64,000 nt of DNA. It comes from Malania oleifera (Eukaryota; Streptophyta; Magnoliopsida; Santalales; Ximeniaceae). Under the pieces are notes generated by a model that saw only the letters and a program-made list of their open reading frames with translations, ran no database searches and was not told the origin of the DNA. Positions 1 through 11,849 of this stretch are shown piece after piece (position 1 is the first letter of the stretch; every line of letters begins with the position of its first letter). A program made the translations under genes and the position numbers. The DNA lies in the NCBI RefSeq assembly GCF_029873635.1, contig NC_080423.1:102610991-102674990 (forward strand), written 5' to 3'.

Positions 1-1746
1 CCCTCCCCCCCAAGCATTTTACTAACCCTGCTCACCTAACCGGGTGGAGAAGAAACCATTTATAGCTCCTTATAGGGTGGAGTCCTCCTAGCTCCCTTAA
101 CTGGGTGGAGCCAAACCGTTACAACCTCTCCTTATAGGATGGAGCACTTCCTCCTCAGGCGATCCCCTTGCCTGGAACACGGTTCACTACCCATACCATA
201 GGGATACAAATGATATAAAAATTTTCTTACAGTAAGCAGTGCTTCTCAAAAAGTGTATTTGTACAATTTCAAAACTAGATGCACTCTCAAATAATTTAAA
301 GAATGAAGCTCGGTAGAGTATTTGACTTTCCTCTCAAAATATTTTTCAAATAAAGACTGAGAGTTTGGAAAATGTTTTTCCTTGTGATTTATCTTTTGTA
401 AAATCAAAATACAAGAAGTTTTTCAAGCAAAAATATATAAATGAATATATTGCTCAAAGCACTTTTGATTTACTCAAAGATTTTTTCCACGAACAATATT
501 CAATGATGAAGTATATAGGAGAGTTTGATCTTTGAGATTAGCACCAAATACAATATAAGGCTTTCAAGCTAGATATATGAACTTGAATATAAGCTCAAGC
601 CTTTTTCAAAATGAAAGTTAGAGAAATAACAATTTGCTCTTCTGAAATCTCAAGAACAAGAGGCTTATCAAGCAAGATATATAACTTGAAAAAATGCTCA
701 AAGCCTACTTGTATAGCCCTCAAGATTTTCCCAAAAAGGATTTTTCAAAAGAAAGAATATAGGAAAATGAATTTGATTTGTGAAATGGAGTAGAAAATAT
801 GAAATGAAATCAAAGAAAAATCAAATGATCTTTCAATATAAATCTCTAACCTTTGCAAAGTGTTTTGGCCAAGTATTTATAAGCATTTTGGAAATATAGC
901 AGTTAGGTGACCGCTAGGCAATAAAATAATATTATATTTTTAATTTTTCTGACCGTTGTATGCCCAGAATTTGAAATCCCGAGAGGTTTGGTCGACTAGC
1001 CCTAAGGTGATTTCTCATTCAGCGAGAAACAGTCTGCTAGGCTCAAGATCCTGTCTACCGGATGAACAGCGCCAATCGACTGGGCTAATTAAGCTTTTAA
1101 CAGGCCGGTCGACTAGGCCATTATATAAATGCCCATTTGTTCACTCCGGTCGACTAGACCAGCAAGGTTTATTTTTGGCCGGTCTGTTGGGCCTATGCAA
1201 ATTACCATTTTGGTCTTTATGCCTTTGCCGGTCGATTGGCCCAAGTATAACTATGGGAGGTCGGTCGACTGGACCCTTTGTTTAAAACATCATCTTTGGC
1301 TTTAAGAGCACTTCGGTCGACTAGGCTTGATAGGCCAGTCGACTGGGCTTAGAAAAAATAAGTTTTTGGCCAAGTCTTTGATTTCAAAAACATTCTAAAC
1401 CTCTTGTGAAAATGTTTGACTTTAAGTATAAAAGGTTTTTGTGAAATTTGGGTTCCTAAGGTCAATCTAAGGTCTTTATAGAGTTTCAATATAAATCATG
1501 AAACAAGCACGCACAAATTGAAATCTAATTACTATTACAACTCAAAATAGCAAAGTCTTCAGGCTCTGCTCTTTAAAACTCCATGGAATACGCTTTGGAA
1601 TATGATTATATAGGAGTTTTTCAAGGCTTCCATGTTGCATCATCATTCGTGCTATCAAAAGGATGAACATGTGCAAACACTGAGTACACAAAGAGATGTT
1701 GTGGTTTGTCATAATCAAAACGAGGATAGGACTCAAAAAGTCAACA
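1..1746 (-). mobile_element. LTR of family LTR1, copy a (left end outside window)
   Basis: Non-coding LTR-like DNA read on the minus strand. It begins TGTTGAC at 1746 and matches the starts of the other LTR1 copies (TTTGTCATTATCAAAA-like block at 1705-1722, counterpart at 8680-8700 and 14870-14890). It runs through a palindromic-word array (985-1350) and a TATA box near 873-882 into the pyrimidine-rich strip at 1-190, which parallels 6900-7140. The right edge falls inside a gypsy reading frame that resumes at 1747, so this is an insertion. The left end is outside the window, so I cannot tell a solo LTR from a full element. Confidence 0.7.
985..1350 (-). repeat. Array of nine GTCGAC-centred words upstream of LTR TATA box
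   Basis: Nine spaced copies of a word close to CCGGTCGACTAGGCC occur at about 987, 1072, 1102, 1145, 1177, 1227, 1261, 1312 and 1331. Several are degenerate by one to four bases. Spacing is irregular (19 to 85 bases), so it is not a simple tandem repeat. On the minus strand the array ends about 100 bases before the presumed TATA box at 873-882. The short open frame across 956-1285 is a by-product of the array. Confidence 0.75.
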
Positions 1747-2190
1747 ATCTTCTTGCGTTCTGAATAGGAAGGAACATACCCTAGTTCGTAGCACTCTTCT
1801 ACCCTTGGAAACTCTACCTAAATCGGGATCCCTTGTAGGTTCTTGACCAAACCCTAACCTGGGCTAATTTTGGCTCTAATCATTTCTGTTGCTACCATTT
1901 TGGTTGTTGCTGAAATCTGGGGTCAAGGAATTGGGGAGCCCTCGACTACATAGGTCTTACTCACAACATGGAAGGAACGAAAGAAGTCATCAAGTACTTC
2001 TTCAGCTGCTTCCATATACGGGGTTACGAAAGGCTTGGTAACCATCAAATTCGTCTTTCCATATACGCATATCATCTTTCCCTCCACTATGAACTTCACC
2101 CTTTGGTGCAATGAAGAGGGTACTTCCCTTATCATGTGTATTCACGGTCTTCCCAGGAGGCAATTGTACGATGGTGATATGGCCATGACT
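1747..2190 (-). pseudogene. Ty3/gypsy polyprotein fragment (end of protease, G-patch-like segment)
   Basis: The minus strand reads CLLGRP followed by TGA where Trp is expected, then IHMIREVPSSLHQ, a segment typical of plant gypsy polyproteins after the aspartic protease. A 70-codon open stretch (1923-2135) follows with YMEAAEEVLDDFF, then a G-patch-like KNLQG segment and VEECYELGYVPSYSERKK. At least three in-frame stops are present. The reading is cut at 1747 by an LTR1 insertion and at 2190 by direct fusion to a chromovirus LTR. It is a dead fragment of a lineage different from the neighbouring chromovirus. Confidence 0.7.
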
Positions 2191-3313
2191 TTGAAATGGT
2201 GTATGTGTTTGTCTAGAAAATAAGTCCCAAGTTTTTACTGATCAAGGAATCTAGTTTTATGTAGAAGATGATACTTTCAAAATCAAGATTACAAGTTCTA
2301 AGCTACAAAGCTAACATTCATGATTTTAACTAGCAAGTATCAATATTGAAATCTAATGGTTCAAATGTGCTATTCGAATATGGAATTTCACATTTTCAAG
2401 AAAATGCTTACATAAGATTAAGCAAGGGTTCAAGTAATTAATGAAGTTACCAATATATTCGATGGATAGCTTGATGTTGTTCAACACGTAGTTAGATCGC
2501 ACCGTAGGTCCTTTGACAAGCGTTGAAGCACCAAGACAAACGCAGCAATAGAGTATAATGGAGATGGTCGTGGGGTGTATGGTGTGGTGGCCATGAGGGT
2601 GTTAGTTGGGAGGCCATGAGAGTGAGAGATGGAGGAGGGGATGATGGAATCATTGGATAGATTAGTGGTCTCTCACCACTTGATCTCCAGAGAGAACGAC
2701 GTAGTCTCACACTACACAATCAAAGATTAGACAAAGCTATGAAGCTTCAACAAAGGAGTTCTTTTAATATTCAAACATATGTTACCATTAGAGTTCTTAC
2801 AATGCTAAATATAAAGACCTAGCATGGGGATACAAGGCATTAACAATCCTATTATGGGAGACAACATAATAAATACACTTACTAACTTCTAACATAGTAA
2901 ATATTACAACTTACTAGACACATTTACATCTAACACAACTTACTAAGGAACATATGCAAGCAAAGTTGACTTAGACTTATTACAATTAAATATGGTACAT
3001 ATGCCAAAGGAGGGGCCCAAATTCTTCTTGGGGCCATGGAGCCGTGTGGGGCCCACATGGGTCTTGATTTGGATCTTTCTTCAATACTTCACTTGGTCTT
3101 CAAATATTGTCTTAAAGCACTTAATAATCTTGTAATAACATATCCAAGCACAATAAAATGAACATAATAAAATCATCTTCCATCAACGAGTCTTCTATCC
3201 AAATCTTCAATTCCCACGTGTACCTACAAAACAATTTAATGATTGTGGACATCTGGAGGTCGTCCATGTGTCACCGTGTCGGCAAAGGAAATGGGTAAGG
3301 CATTTTGATCCCA
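2191..3313 (-). mobile_element. Chromovirus 3' LTR (truncated at its end)
   Basis: The stretch aligns by eye with 9551-10588 plus 14911-15066 over more than 1 kb (for example GTCCCAAGTTTTTACTGATC at 2225 and 9586). On the minus strand it begins TGGGATCAAAATG at 3313, next to a purine-rich tract (complement of 3314-3330) that suits a polypurine tract. It lacks roughly the last 145 bases found in the other copy (9408-9550). The two LTRs bracket chromodomain and protease fragments in the right order, so they are read as the LTR pair of one minus-strand element. Confidence 0.75.
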
Positions 3314-3891
3314 TTATCTCTCCCGAGCCTAAAAGAATTCTCCCCCAAAGAATGAGAAGAAATGTATCAGGAATACAACTTCAGGTTGAGACAAAGGAGG
3401 TCTTATTTAAGTATCCAGCTCCTATCAGAAAATGGCTTGCCTCTCCACTTGACCAAGAACTTTTGGTATAAGCCTGATCGTGTGAATGTTGTCTTGTCAT
3501 CCAAGATTTCTTCAATCTCATCACGATTCTTTTGTATGGGTAAAGGTGGAGGCAAAGGCAATTTTGGGTTTTCATGCTAATGAGGGGTAGGGAAAGGAGT
3601 AGCATCGCCTACAAGGTTATAATTTCAAGGCTCCACAAAAGATGATGCTTCAAGAAAAGGTGTTGGATCCTCAACATTAAACACATTGCTTATGCCAAAA
3701 TCAACAGTAATATCAAGCATGTAAGCATTAGAACTAATTTTCTTTAAAACTTTGAAAGGACCCATCTTTTTAGCATGCAACTTTCTTACCTCTCCTACTC
3801 CGCTCGGGACGAATACAAACCATAACCATATCATCCTCTGAAAATTCTTGAAACCTACGATGCATATCAGCACTAGATTTATAATACTCAT
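3314..3891 (-). pseudogene. Ty3/gypsy chromovirus integrase C-terminus and chromodomain remnant
   Basis: On the minus strand the segment opens with EYYKSSADMHRRFQEF, then after a one-base frameshift reads VRKLHAKKMGPFKVLKKI, SNAYMLDI and FGISNVFNVEDPTPF. These are hallmarks of the integrase C-terminal region of plant gypsy elements. Further on (3410-3535) lies DEIEEILDDKTTFTRSG, YQKFLVKWRG and SWI, a chromodomain-like tail (aromatic and KW residues kept). Several stops and shifts make it non-functional. RT, RNase H and the integrase core are missing; their place is taken by LTR pieces at 3892-6198. The chromodomain identifies the host element as a chromovirus. Confidence 0.75.
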
Positions 3892-5387
3892 TGTTCAAGT
3901 TAATTTTATAATACACGTGAGCTAATTTTTGATCCAACAGTTAAGATTAATTCTAAGGGCAAGGCACCTATATATTCAGCATCTAAACCCTAGTGCCTAA
4001 GACTTTTGGAATAGAATTGAGAGATTTGAACATATTGCTATATGATTGCCTGCACTCCAACTTATATTGATCTAGCTTGGGCAAATCAACTCAGAAAATC
4101 GAAGGGATTTCACTTACACATCTTGATAGCTACCTTTGGTGATTGAGATTTGGTAAACAAAGGATTATTTCGTGTTTTTTAATATATAGGAATCTTGAAG
4201 TTTGTTCACATCTCATACTCATATATCTAGTATTCCTTTTGAAGAAGAAATATCTTTGTGTTGTTTCGTAAAAATATATTTGCAAAAGGTTTTTCTAAAC
4301 ATTGAATCTTTGGTGATCTTCAAGTTTTTATTTTCTTTCAAAGACTCAATATTTTAGTTATTTCAAAATCTACTTGATTGAAAAGTCTAAAGGTTATCTA
4401 TATACACTTGAGAGAAATATTGTCGTGACAAAGTGTGTTTCAAATCTTTGCAATCTTCAAAGCTTTTTGTATATTCAAAGATTTAACCTAAGTTCTCCAA
4501 AGCATTGACTTGTATAAATATTTTTTGGAAGATTTGATAAAGGGGAAATTTAGTGAATCATATTCTTCCATATTACAAAGATCGTATTGTGATTGAATAT
4601 TTGAAAGAAAGCTTTTTGATTTTGATTGATATAATATTCAAGACAAAGCTTTTGATAAGTTCACATTAGATATTCGTGCATTTTCGTAAAGTGAACTAGA
4701 ATCCTAATTTTCTACAAAACTTTTAATTATATCATTACTTGGGAGTTTTTGATAAAAAGGGAAATGGTGTGTTGAAGCATATTCATTCATTAACGATTGT
4801 ATCGTTGCATACATATTGAACTTCACGTTGGATCATATGTTTATGTGTTAGGAATTTCAATTGTACTCACTAGCTTTGTTAGAAGCAACATCGAGTGTTT
4901 TGCAAATTTGATATTGTATTGTAATCACGGTTCGGGTTGTGAACCGGGTTTGTAGAGAGAGTTGTATCTCTTGGAAGCAGTGGATTAGGAGGAAGTTGTA
5001 CCTCTTGTAAGCAGCGGATGTAAGGGAAGCTCTATCCCAATTTAAGGAGCAAGGATTTTAGTGGAATCCTTGAGTGGGTTGCTCAAGGCGAGGATCTAGG
5101 CCGGGTTGGCTAAACCTCGTAAAATCGCGTTTGCCTTCTCTCTTCTCTTATCCTTTTATTTTCCGCACTGCATTTCATTGCCCATATTTCATGTGTGTAT
5201 GTTTAAATAGCTCCACACGCACTTAATTGGGTAAAAAGAATTCATTGATAAAATAAATTTAAAATCAGTCTTAAATCCATGCAATTGATTTGTTAAACAT
5301 TGAAATAGGGATTAAGTGATAAATAAATTGAAATATTTTGAAAATACCCAATTCACCCCCCCTCTTGGGATTACACCTAAAGCAACA
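3892..5387 (+). mobile_element. LTR1 fragment, copy d, plus-strand orientation
   Basis: The right end reads ATTCACCCCCCCTCTTGGGA (5350-5369), then ATTACACCTAAAGCAACA to 5387, the LTR1 3' terminus seen inverted at 6648, 10589 and 63930. The TATA-like CACCTATATATTCAG (about 3966-3980) and the preceding ATCCAACAGTT match the inverse of 11727-11795. The 5' third, including the palindromic array, is lost at 3892, where gypsy integrase sequence resumes. It is the only LTR1 piece here on the plus strand. Confidence 0.65.
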
Positions 5388-5816
5388 ATCATGAATTCTA
5401 TTCTAAAATCATATTTCCTAATATTTCATACTAAGAATACATATTCTTGTGTAACAGTAGTATTTGCACAAATATACATTTTCTCAAATATGCTCATATG
5501 TAATACATGCCTTCTGAAACTTAATTTGCTAATAAATAATAATAATTTTCATGAAAAATTACTTCTTTAATTTACTGTCTTACCTAACTACTAAAAAGCT
5601 CCTACAATGTCTAGTCCTATACCCGCAGGGTTCCTTATTCAACACCCTGAAAACAATATCTCCCTGAATAAAATTTCAGTATTTCTTCAAGTACTGCATT
5701 TCCTACATCTATGAAAAAGCCAAATACTAAATAAAAAGTCTTACCTTGAATTTGGGATGGAGTTCAAGTCAGCCCCACCAAGGATCCACTTCAACAGACT
5801 TGAAGAAAACTTTCTC

Positions 5817-5819
<3 letters not shown>

Positions 5820-5893
<74 letters not shown>
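5820..5893. repeat. (GA)n microsatellite
   Basis: About 74 bases of GA repeat, broken only by a GAAAGAAAGA interruption. A shorter GA tract sits at the equivalent place in the intact LTR2 (62481-62499). Confidence 0.95.
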
Positions 5894-5947
5894 TTTTAGC
5901 ATAATTTCTGTAGGAAAAATCAAGTTTAGGCTATTTATACACCTACA

Positions 5948-6119
5948 CTCGTCGACGAGCTGCCACGAAGGAGGTTCGTCGGCGAATGGCTATTCCTCGT
6001 TGACAAAATTCAGAGCTAAAAATAGCCTCTTAGTAATTTCTTGTCAACGAGACATGTGTCCCCGCAACTATCCTCTCAAGCATGTTCGTCAACGAACGTG
6101 CTGTGTTCGTCGACGAGAC
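5948..6119 (-). repeat. Array of six TCGTCGACGA-type words upstream of LTR2 TATA box
   Basis: Six copies of a word close to TTCGTCGACGAG lie at about 5948, 5974, 5995, 6039, 6082 and 6105, several forming short perfect palindromes (CTCGTCGACGAG at 5948). The TATA box on the minus strand is at 5930-5941, directly beyond the array. Confidence 0.75.
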
Positions 6120-6198
6120 CCCTATCGAAATTCCAATTACAATTTCCTTTCTTTCTCCTTTTATTTTTTAATTAATATAATTCCTTCAGGTCTCTACA

Positions 6199-6647
6199 CT
6201 TGTTTCATTAACTTCTCATGTTCTCTCAGGTTTGCTTTATAATGTGGTGAATTAGGTAGAGATGAACTAGGAACAAGGTCAATGACATGTGGAATCTTTC
6301 TCACAAGAGGTAACTAGCTAGGTTGCTCAGAGATAACATCCTTAAACTCAAAAAGTATAGGGGATACTTCCAGTGGTGTTTCATGCTTCGAAAGGGGTGT
6401 TTCAGTCTTTTTAGTAACAACCTCCGACACTACCTCTGCATCTTGACTTTCCTGCTCAAATTGATTTTTACTTATGATATTCAATGATTCTCCACTAGTT
6501 TTTGTTTTTTCCTTCTTCTTTTTCTCACCTTTTGGCTCTAGTGGAGTCAAAATAATTCTTTTTCCATTAGACCTAAAGGAATAAGTGTTGGCACGCCCAT
6601 TATGTGAGACATCCAAATCATACAACCACGGTCTTCCTAAAAGAATA
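6199..6647 (-). pseudogene. Chromovirus protease end and start of reverse transcriptase
   Basis: The minus-strand frame reads HILLGRPWLYDLDVSHNG, then a Lys/Glu-rich linker with KGEKKKKEKTK, then FEFKDVISEQPS, and beyond a stop VIDLVPSSSLPNSPHYK. This is the usual junction between gypsy protease and reverse transcriptase. About 104 codons are open (6314-6625). The upstream half of the protease lies at 8729-9100, separated by the solo LTR at 6648-8728. The downstream side is cut at 6199, so the catalytic RT core is absent. Confidence 0.75.
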
Positions 6648-8728
6648 TGTTAGCTTTGGTGTATTCCCAAAAGTGGGGGGGGGGGTGAATTGGAATTTTA
6701 AAATTTATTCTTAGGTTCAGCTAATCTAAAAGCAATATATTCACAACTTAGGATATGTCTTTACAATTCCAAATGTGCAGATAAATATAACGTGTGGAAA
6801 TTAAAATTATGCGCAATATTCACCAACTATAACATACATGTGCAGAAATGTAAATTGCCAAAAGATAAACAGTGCACACAAGATATATTATCAGGGTTCG
6901 ACCAATTGTGCCTACGTCCCCACCTCTAGCTCACAAGCCCGAGGATTCCACCAAAGCTAACTTAACAGGTGGAGCGGCATCTAATACAATCTAGTCAATT
7001 AGCACAGGAGTGGCCTCAATCTTTACAAATTCTCCTTGCAAGGCAGAGAAGGCCCTAGGTCAAATTCACAGGACTGACCCCAACCCGATCCTTCCGGGTT
7101 AGATCAAGCCCCCTCAGGCCACGCCTGGAATACAACAATATTTTTCTCAATCAAATTGGTACAATGATTATGCTTTTATGCAAAGGAGAGATATACCCAA
7201 ATACGCGCAATATAATCAATGCACCTCAATGATGTATGAACTATATGCTCGATGCTCTACGTGTGTACTCAACAATCAAGGTTATGTCTATGGTCTATCA
7301 AGCACAAGAGTGTATATTAAAGCAAGATTTGAAACACAATACATGAATATCACAATATCATATCAAGGTTTCAAATATGCAAGCTAGATGATTCAAACAA
7401 CCTTAATAAGATGTTCTCAATGTTCTAAGCATAATGGATGTTTGAATGCAAACTTTGAAAATAATTTTTGCACACAAAAATATAGGCTAAGGTAACTTGT
7501 AATAACAATGCAAGAACCACAAGCCACTAAGTCTTCCCACACAAAATTTATCAAATAAAATTGATGGGAGAACTTAAAGTTTTACTCTCAATAATAAAAA
7601 CAATAAGCACAAAAAATGAGACTTTGAGCTAATGAGGATTAAGTACAAACACTCTAAATATACTCACAACACTTGAATGATCAAGGAAAATGACATTTTG
7701 AAGTGTATGGGAGTATTATAGGCTAAAAAGGGATTTTTGATTTTGAGAGAATTTTGGCCCTAATCAATTTGCTAATCCTTCCTAATTATAACAAATGAAT
7801 AGGTATTTATAGGCAAGGAGGATTTTTTGACCATTGGGGACACAATGGGTATAATTAAATTTGTTTTAATAGCTATTAAGAAAATTAACCCAGTTTACAC
7901 CATTTAAAAATCAGTTAAAAATATTTTAACCCGCAAAGTTCGGGTGCCCGGCCTGAGGTTCAGGTGCCCGGATAGACAAAGTCAAAAATTCAATTTTTAG
8001 CGGTTCGGGTGCCCGAAGAGTGAGTCGGTCAGCCGAACAATAGTCAGTAGCATTTGTTCGTTAGTTCGGGTGCCTGGCTCAAAGTTCGGTTAACCGAATT
8101 GATCAATTCGGTTGCTCGAGCCCATTTTGAACGTAATCGTTCAGGCGCCTAGGTTGTCGAAAAGGAACCTGACACAGGTTCGGGTGCCTGAGGCAGATAC
8201 GCTCAAAAGTGGTTCGGGTGCCCGAATACCAAGTCAACATATTAACTTGTTCGGTCGCCCGAGCCGTTTAACTCGGCATAGGTTTGGTCGCCCAAACCCT
8301 CTCAATGTTCTCAATTAAGTCCAAATTTTGCTTTAATTAATTCCCCTGATATTATAAGTGATATTGGGGACTTTGTGACTAAGTGTTTGGACCTAGGGTC
8401 TTTTGGGTCTTTCTAAGGCCTTTTTTAAGTACGCCAAAAAACATGGCGTCGGTCAACGATCCCTAAGGTCTCTAAGGTTTTGAGCTTTATAGTTTCTACA
8501 TGCATGCAATGCAGATTATTACAGACCTTTTTCCTATTTACAATTACAGGCCCAAATTACACCAAATATAAATTACAATGAGTCTTCAGAGTCTTTAGTC
8601 TTCAAGTCTTCACGTGCCATCAAATGATCTTGTTATTATGAACCTACACACAAACTTGACAGACATTAAATATCAGAGTATTTGTCATTATTAAAACTAG
8701 GAATGACCCATAGGGTCAAGGGTCAATA
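6648..8728 (-). mobile_element. Solo LTR, family LTR1, copy b
   Basis: A 2081-bp insert splits a gypsy protease frame. The plus strand begins TGTTAGC (6648) and ends GGTCAATA (8728, expected CAACA, so one changed base). Flanking 5-mers are GAATA (6643-6647) and GAATT (8729-8733), a target-site duplication with one mismatch. If the insert and one flank are left out, the protease runs in frame from VLPMDVAQ into ILLGRPW. It contains no coding domain, so it is a solo LTR. It holds an LTR1-like start block, the word array at 7937-8299 and a TATA box (complement of 7802-7813). Confidence 0.8.
7937..8299 (-). repeat. Array of about twelve GGTTCGGGTGCCCGAA words upstream of LTR TATA box
   Basis: About twelve copies of an inverted-repeat word near GGTTCGGGTGCCCGAA lie at 7937, 7956, 8000, 8023, 8063, 8083, 8104, 8138, 8176, 8210, 8247 and 8280. 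Some copies keep arm complementarity although the centre has changed (GTTCGGTTAACCGAAT at 8083). The array ends about 124 bases from the TATA box at 7802-7813. Confidence 0.8.
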
Positions 8729-9405
8729 GAATTTGGGCAACATCCATAGGAAGGACATCACACCAAATTTCGTCCTCATTATCACCAATCTTAATGGGGA
8801 CTAGGCATCTATGGCTTAAGAGCATGGTAGTGGCATCAACCCAAGCTACTTTATATGGTTGTGGGTGTGGCTCAACTTTCAAACCTAACTTTTTCATCTG
8901 TAGATTTAGAAACAACATTCATAAAACTTCCACCATCTATGATCATCTTGCAACTTTTACTCACATACTTGATGTAAGTATGGAAAATAGAAGTACAAGG
9001 CCAATCCTCTTGTTCATTGGGACTGATCACAATGCGTCTCATCACACTCAACCTGGCACTCTTATTAGCTCACTTGACAACTCATCTATTGAGGTATCTT
9101 TCTCAACCTCAATCCTACGGTCTATATAAGGATTCCCGACTTGAGTAGACATCCTAGGGGTTGGGCAAAGACTCAGATAACACTAGGGTAGCCCTTTGGA
9201 ATGGTGTTTGGTCACACAAAGTAAGGTCAAGTGTAAACCTAACCTAACTAACTTCCAAATATCCAAAGTTCAAAATCTACACAAGCTATCCAGGGCCAAC
9301 CGTCGACTATTTGTCTAAAGTCGCTGACAATGTCAGACTCCTGCTAGTTCTAATGGAAATTGGGGTCTTGAGGGTTTCCTAATTCAACCTAGGCTCTAAT
9401 ACCAA
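8729..9405 (-). pseudogene. Chromovirus gag scrap and aspartic protease
   Basis: The minus strand reads MSTQVGNPYIDRR (gag-start-like), then after a large deletion RIVISPNEQEDWPCTSIFHT and CKMIIDGGSFMNVVS, the DGS-type active-site block of a gypsy protease. It continues with MKKLGLKVEPHPQPYKVAW and IWCDVLPMDVAQILL. The rest of the protease follows at 6647 after the solo LTR. A primer-binding-like TTGGTATTAGAGCC lies at the upstream end. Gag is mostly deleted and frames are shifted. Confidence 0.75.
9391..9405 (-). other. Primer-binding site of the chromovirus
   Basis: The minus strand reads TTGGTATTAGAGCCT, one change from the initiator-Met-tRNA primer site TTGGTATCAGAGC of plant retroelements. 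It sits just inside the 5' LTR boundary near 9408. Confidence 0.65.
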
Positions 9406-11849
9406 GATGATGTAGGATGGGATTGATCGACCTATGTCCTACGGTTCAACCCTCACACAAGCACAAACAATCAAAACACTTTGAATTAAAAATTCAATTA
9501 ACTAACATAAACACCCTAAATTATGCTACCTTTCACAAGTTGTTGGATTTTTGAAAAGGTGTATGTGTTTGTCCAGGAAATAAGTCCCAAGTTTTTACTG
9601 ATCAAGGAATCTTGTTCTATGCGGAAGATGATACTTTGAAAATCAAGATTACAAGTTCTAAGCTACCAAGCTAACTTTCATGCAATTGATTTTAACTAGC
9701 AAGTATCAATATTGAAATCTAATGGTTCAAATGTGCTATTCAAATATGGAATTTCAAATTTTCAAGCAAAGGCTTACATAAGATTAAGCAAGGGTTCAAA
9801 CAATTACTGAAGTTACCAAGAGATTCAATGGATGGCTTGACGTTGTTCAATACATAGCTAGATCACACCGTAGGTCCTTTGACAAGTGTTGAAGCACCAA
9901 GACAAACGCAACAATGGAGTATAATGGAGATGGTCGTGGGGTGTATGGTGTGGTAGCCGTGTGGGTGTTAGTTGAGAGGTTGTGAGAGTGAGAGATGGAG
10001 GAGGGGATGATGGAATAGCTGGATAGATTAGTGGTCTCTCACCACTTGATCTCCAAAGAGAACAACGTAGCTTCGCACTACACAATCAAAGATTGGACAA
10101 AGCTATGAAGCTTCAACAAAAGAGTTCTTTTAATATTCAAACATATGTTGCCATTAGAGTTCTTACAATGCTGAATATAAAGACTTAGCCGGGGATACAA
10201 GGCATTAACAATCTTACACTCCCCACACAAGCATGAGAGACAACAAAATAAATACACTTACTAACTTCTAACACAATAAATATTCCAACTTACTAGACAC
10301 ATTTACTTCTAACACGACTTACTAATGAACACATGCAAGCTAAGTAGACTTAGACTTATTACAATTAAATATGGGACATATGCCAAAGGAGGGGCCCAAA
10401 TTTGTGTAGGGCCCATGGAGCCGTGTGGGGCTCACAATAAGTCTTGAGTTGGATCTTGCTGCAATACTTCACTTGGTCTTGAAGTATGGTCTTCAAGCAC
10501 CTAATAATCTTGTAATAACATATCCAAGCATAATAAAATGAACATAATAAAATCATCTTCCATCAAAGAGTCTTCCATCCAAATCTTCTATGAATTTAGG
10601 TGTAATCACAAGAGGAGGGTGAATTGGGTATTTAAAAAATATTTTCAGTCTCTCAATTCCTAATTTGAAAATCAACCATACAAGCACAAGTTTGAAAATA
10701 CATAGATTTCAGTATTACACAACCTATTAAATTCAAGCTTTGGATATCTCAAACAATTTAGTATTACCCAATTAATCTCAAGTCCAAGAAATATTTAAGG
10801 TATGCGTAACAGACAAATATTAAATAAATAACCAAACGTAAGCTAAAATAAAAAGAGATAAGGTAAGAGAGAAGCAAACATAGGATTTTTTACGAGGTTC
10901 GGCCAAACCCGACCTGCGTCCTTGTGTTGGGAAAAATACCCAAGGATTCCACTAATCTGCTCCTTAAACCTGTTGGGGGGGGGGGGGGGGAGCTTCGTAT
11001 TACAAACTGTTGCTTACAAGAGGCACAACTTCCTCCTTACAACCTACTGCTTACAAGAGGCGTAGCTTCCTCCTTCCCGGTTCACAACCCGAACCGTCAA
11101 TACAATAGATGAATAAAGTTTCTAAATACACTCAAATGCTTCTCAACAAGCTAATGAGTATAGTGAAATCTTAAACACACTCACATGATATAACTTGAAG
11201 CTTAGGAGTGAATATGTGATGTTTTCAATAAAATTTTTGTAATAACAAATGTATGATATTTGTAAAAATATATGTTAAGTTTGCTCCAAAAATCTAAACC
11301 CTATTCAATATTTTTCCAGAAAAGATTTCCCAAAAATATATATTTTGGAGATTTTAGGGTTTGCTCTGAAATAGTTTTTGCAATGATAAAATAAGATGAA
11401 ATCTTTGAATAAAATATAAAAGTGAATGCTTTCAAAGATTTAAACTTTAGTAAAATTTTTTTCTCAAAACAATTTTTTCAAACAATGAATAGATGAAAAA
11501 CTAGAGTTCTTCCTCTCAATAAAAGTTTTAAATAAAATGAGTAGGGGAGTAGATAGATTTTAACGAGAAGATTGAATGCCTAAAAATAAGAACTTGTTTA
11601 CCAAACCTAAAAAACAATGATGTTTGCAAGATATGAGTGAAATCCCTTTGAATGTGAGAGTAAAGAATGCCCAAGAGAGTTTTCGTATGAGAGAATAATG
11701 GAAAAAGGTTATAAAATAGGTTTTAGGGCTGAAATATATAGGCACTCTCGGCATATGGACGCTCTCCAACCGTTGGATCATTAAAAAGGTAAGTTATTAA
11801 AAAAAAAAAATTACCCATTGAGCGCTGGAGCATCAGCCTGCCCCGACAG

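Larger units (their letters stand above)
5388..6198 (-). mobile_element. LTR2 fragment, copy b
   Basis: On the minus strand it starts TGTAGAGACC at 6198 and carries a palindromic array (5948-6119), a TATA box (GTATAAATAG, complement of 5932-5941), a long GA microsatellite (5820-5893) and a block near 5745-5790 matching 62325-62370 of the intact solo LTR2 (TTTGGGATGG). The other end is abruptly joined to LTR1 copy d at 5387/5388. Open frames across the GA repeat are artefacts. Confidence 0.6.

Noticed and set aside
956-1285. 109-codon open frame
   Set aside because: It lies across the palindromic-word array of an LTR; no domain, and composition follows the repeat.
5757-6242. 161-codon open frame with Arg-Glu repeats
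   Set aside because: Produced by the (GA)n microsatellite inside LTR2; not a gene.
7937-8299. Possible CRISPR-like array
   Set aside because: Words of about 16 bases at irregular spacing, variable copies, no cas genes, and a plant genome. It is an LTR promoter array.
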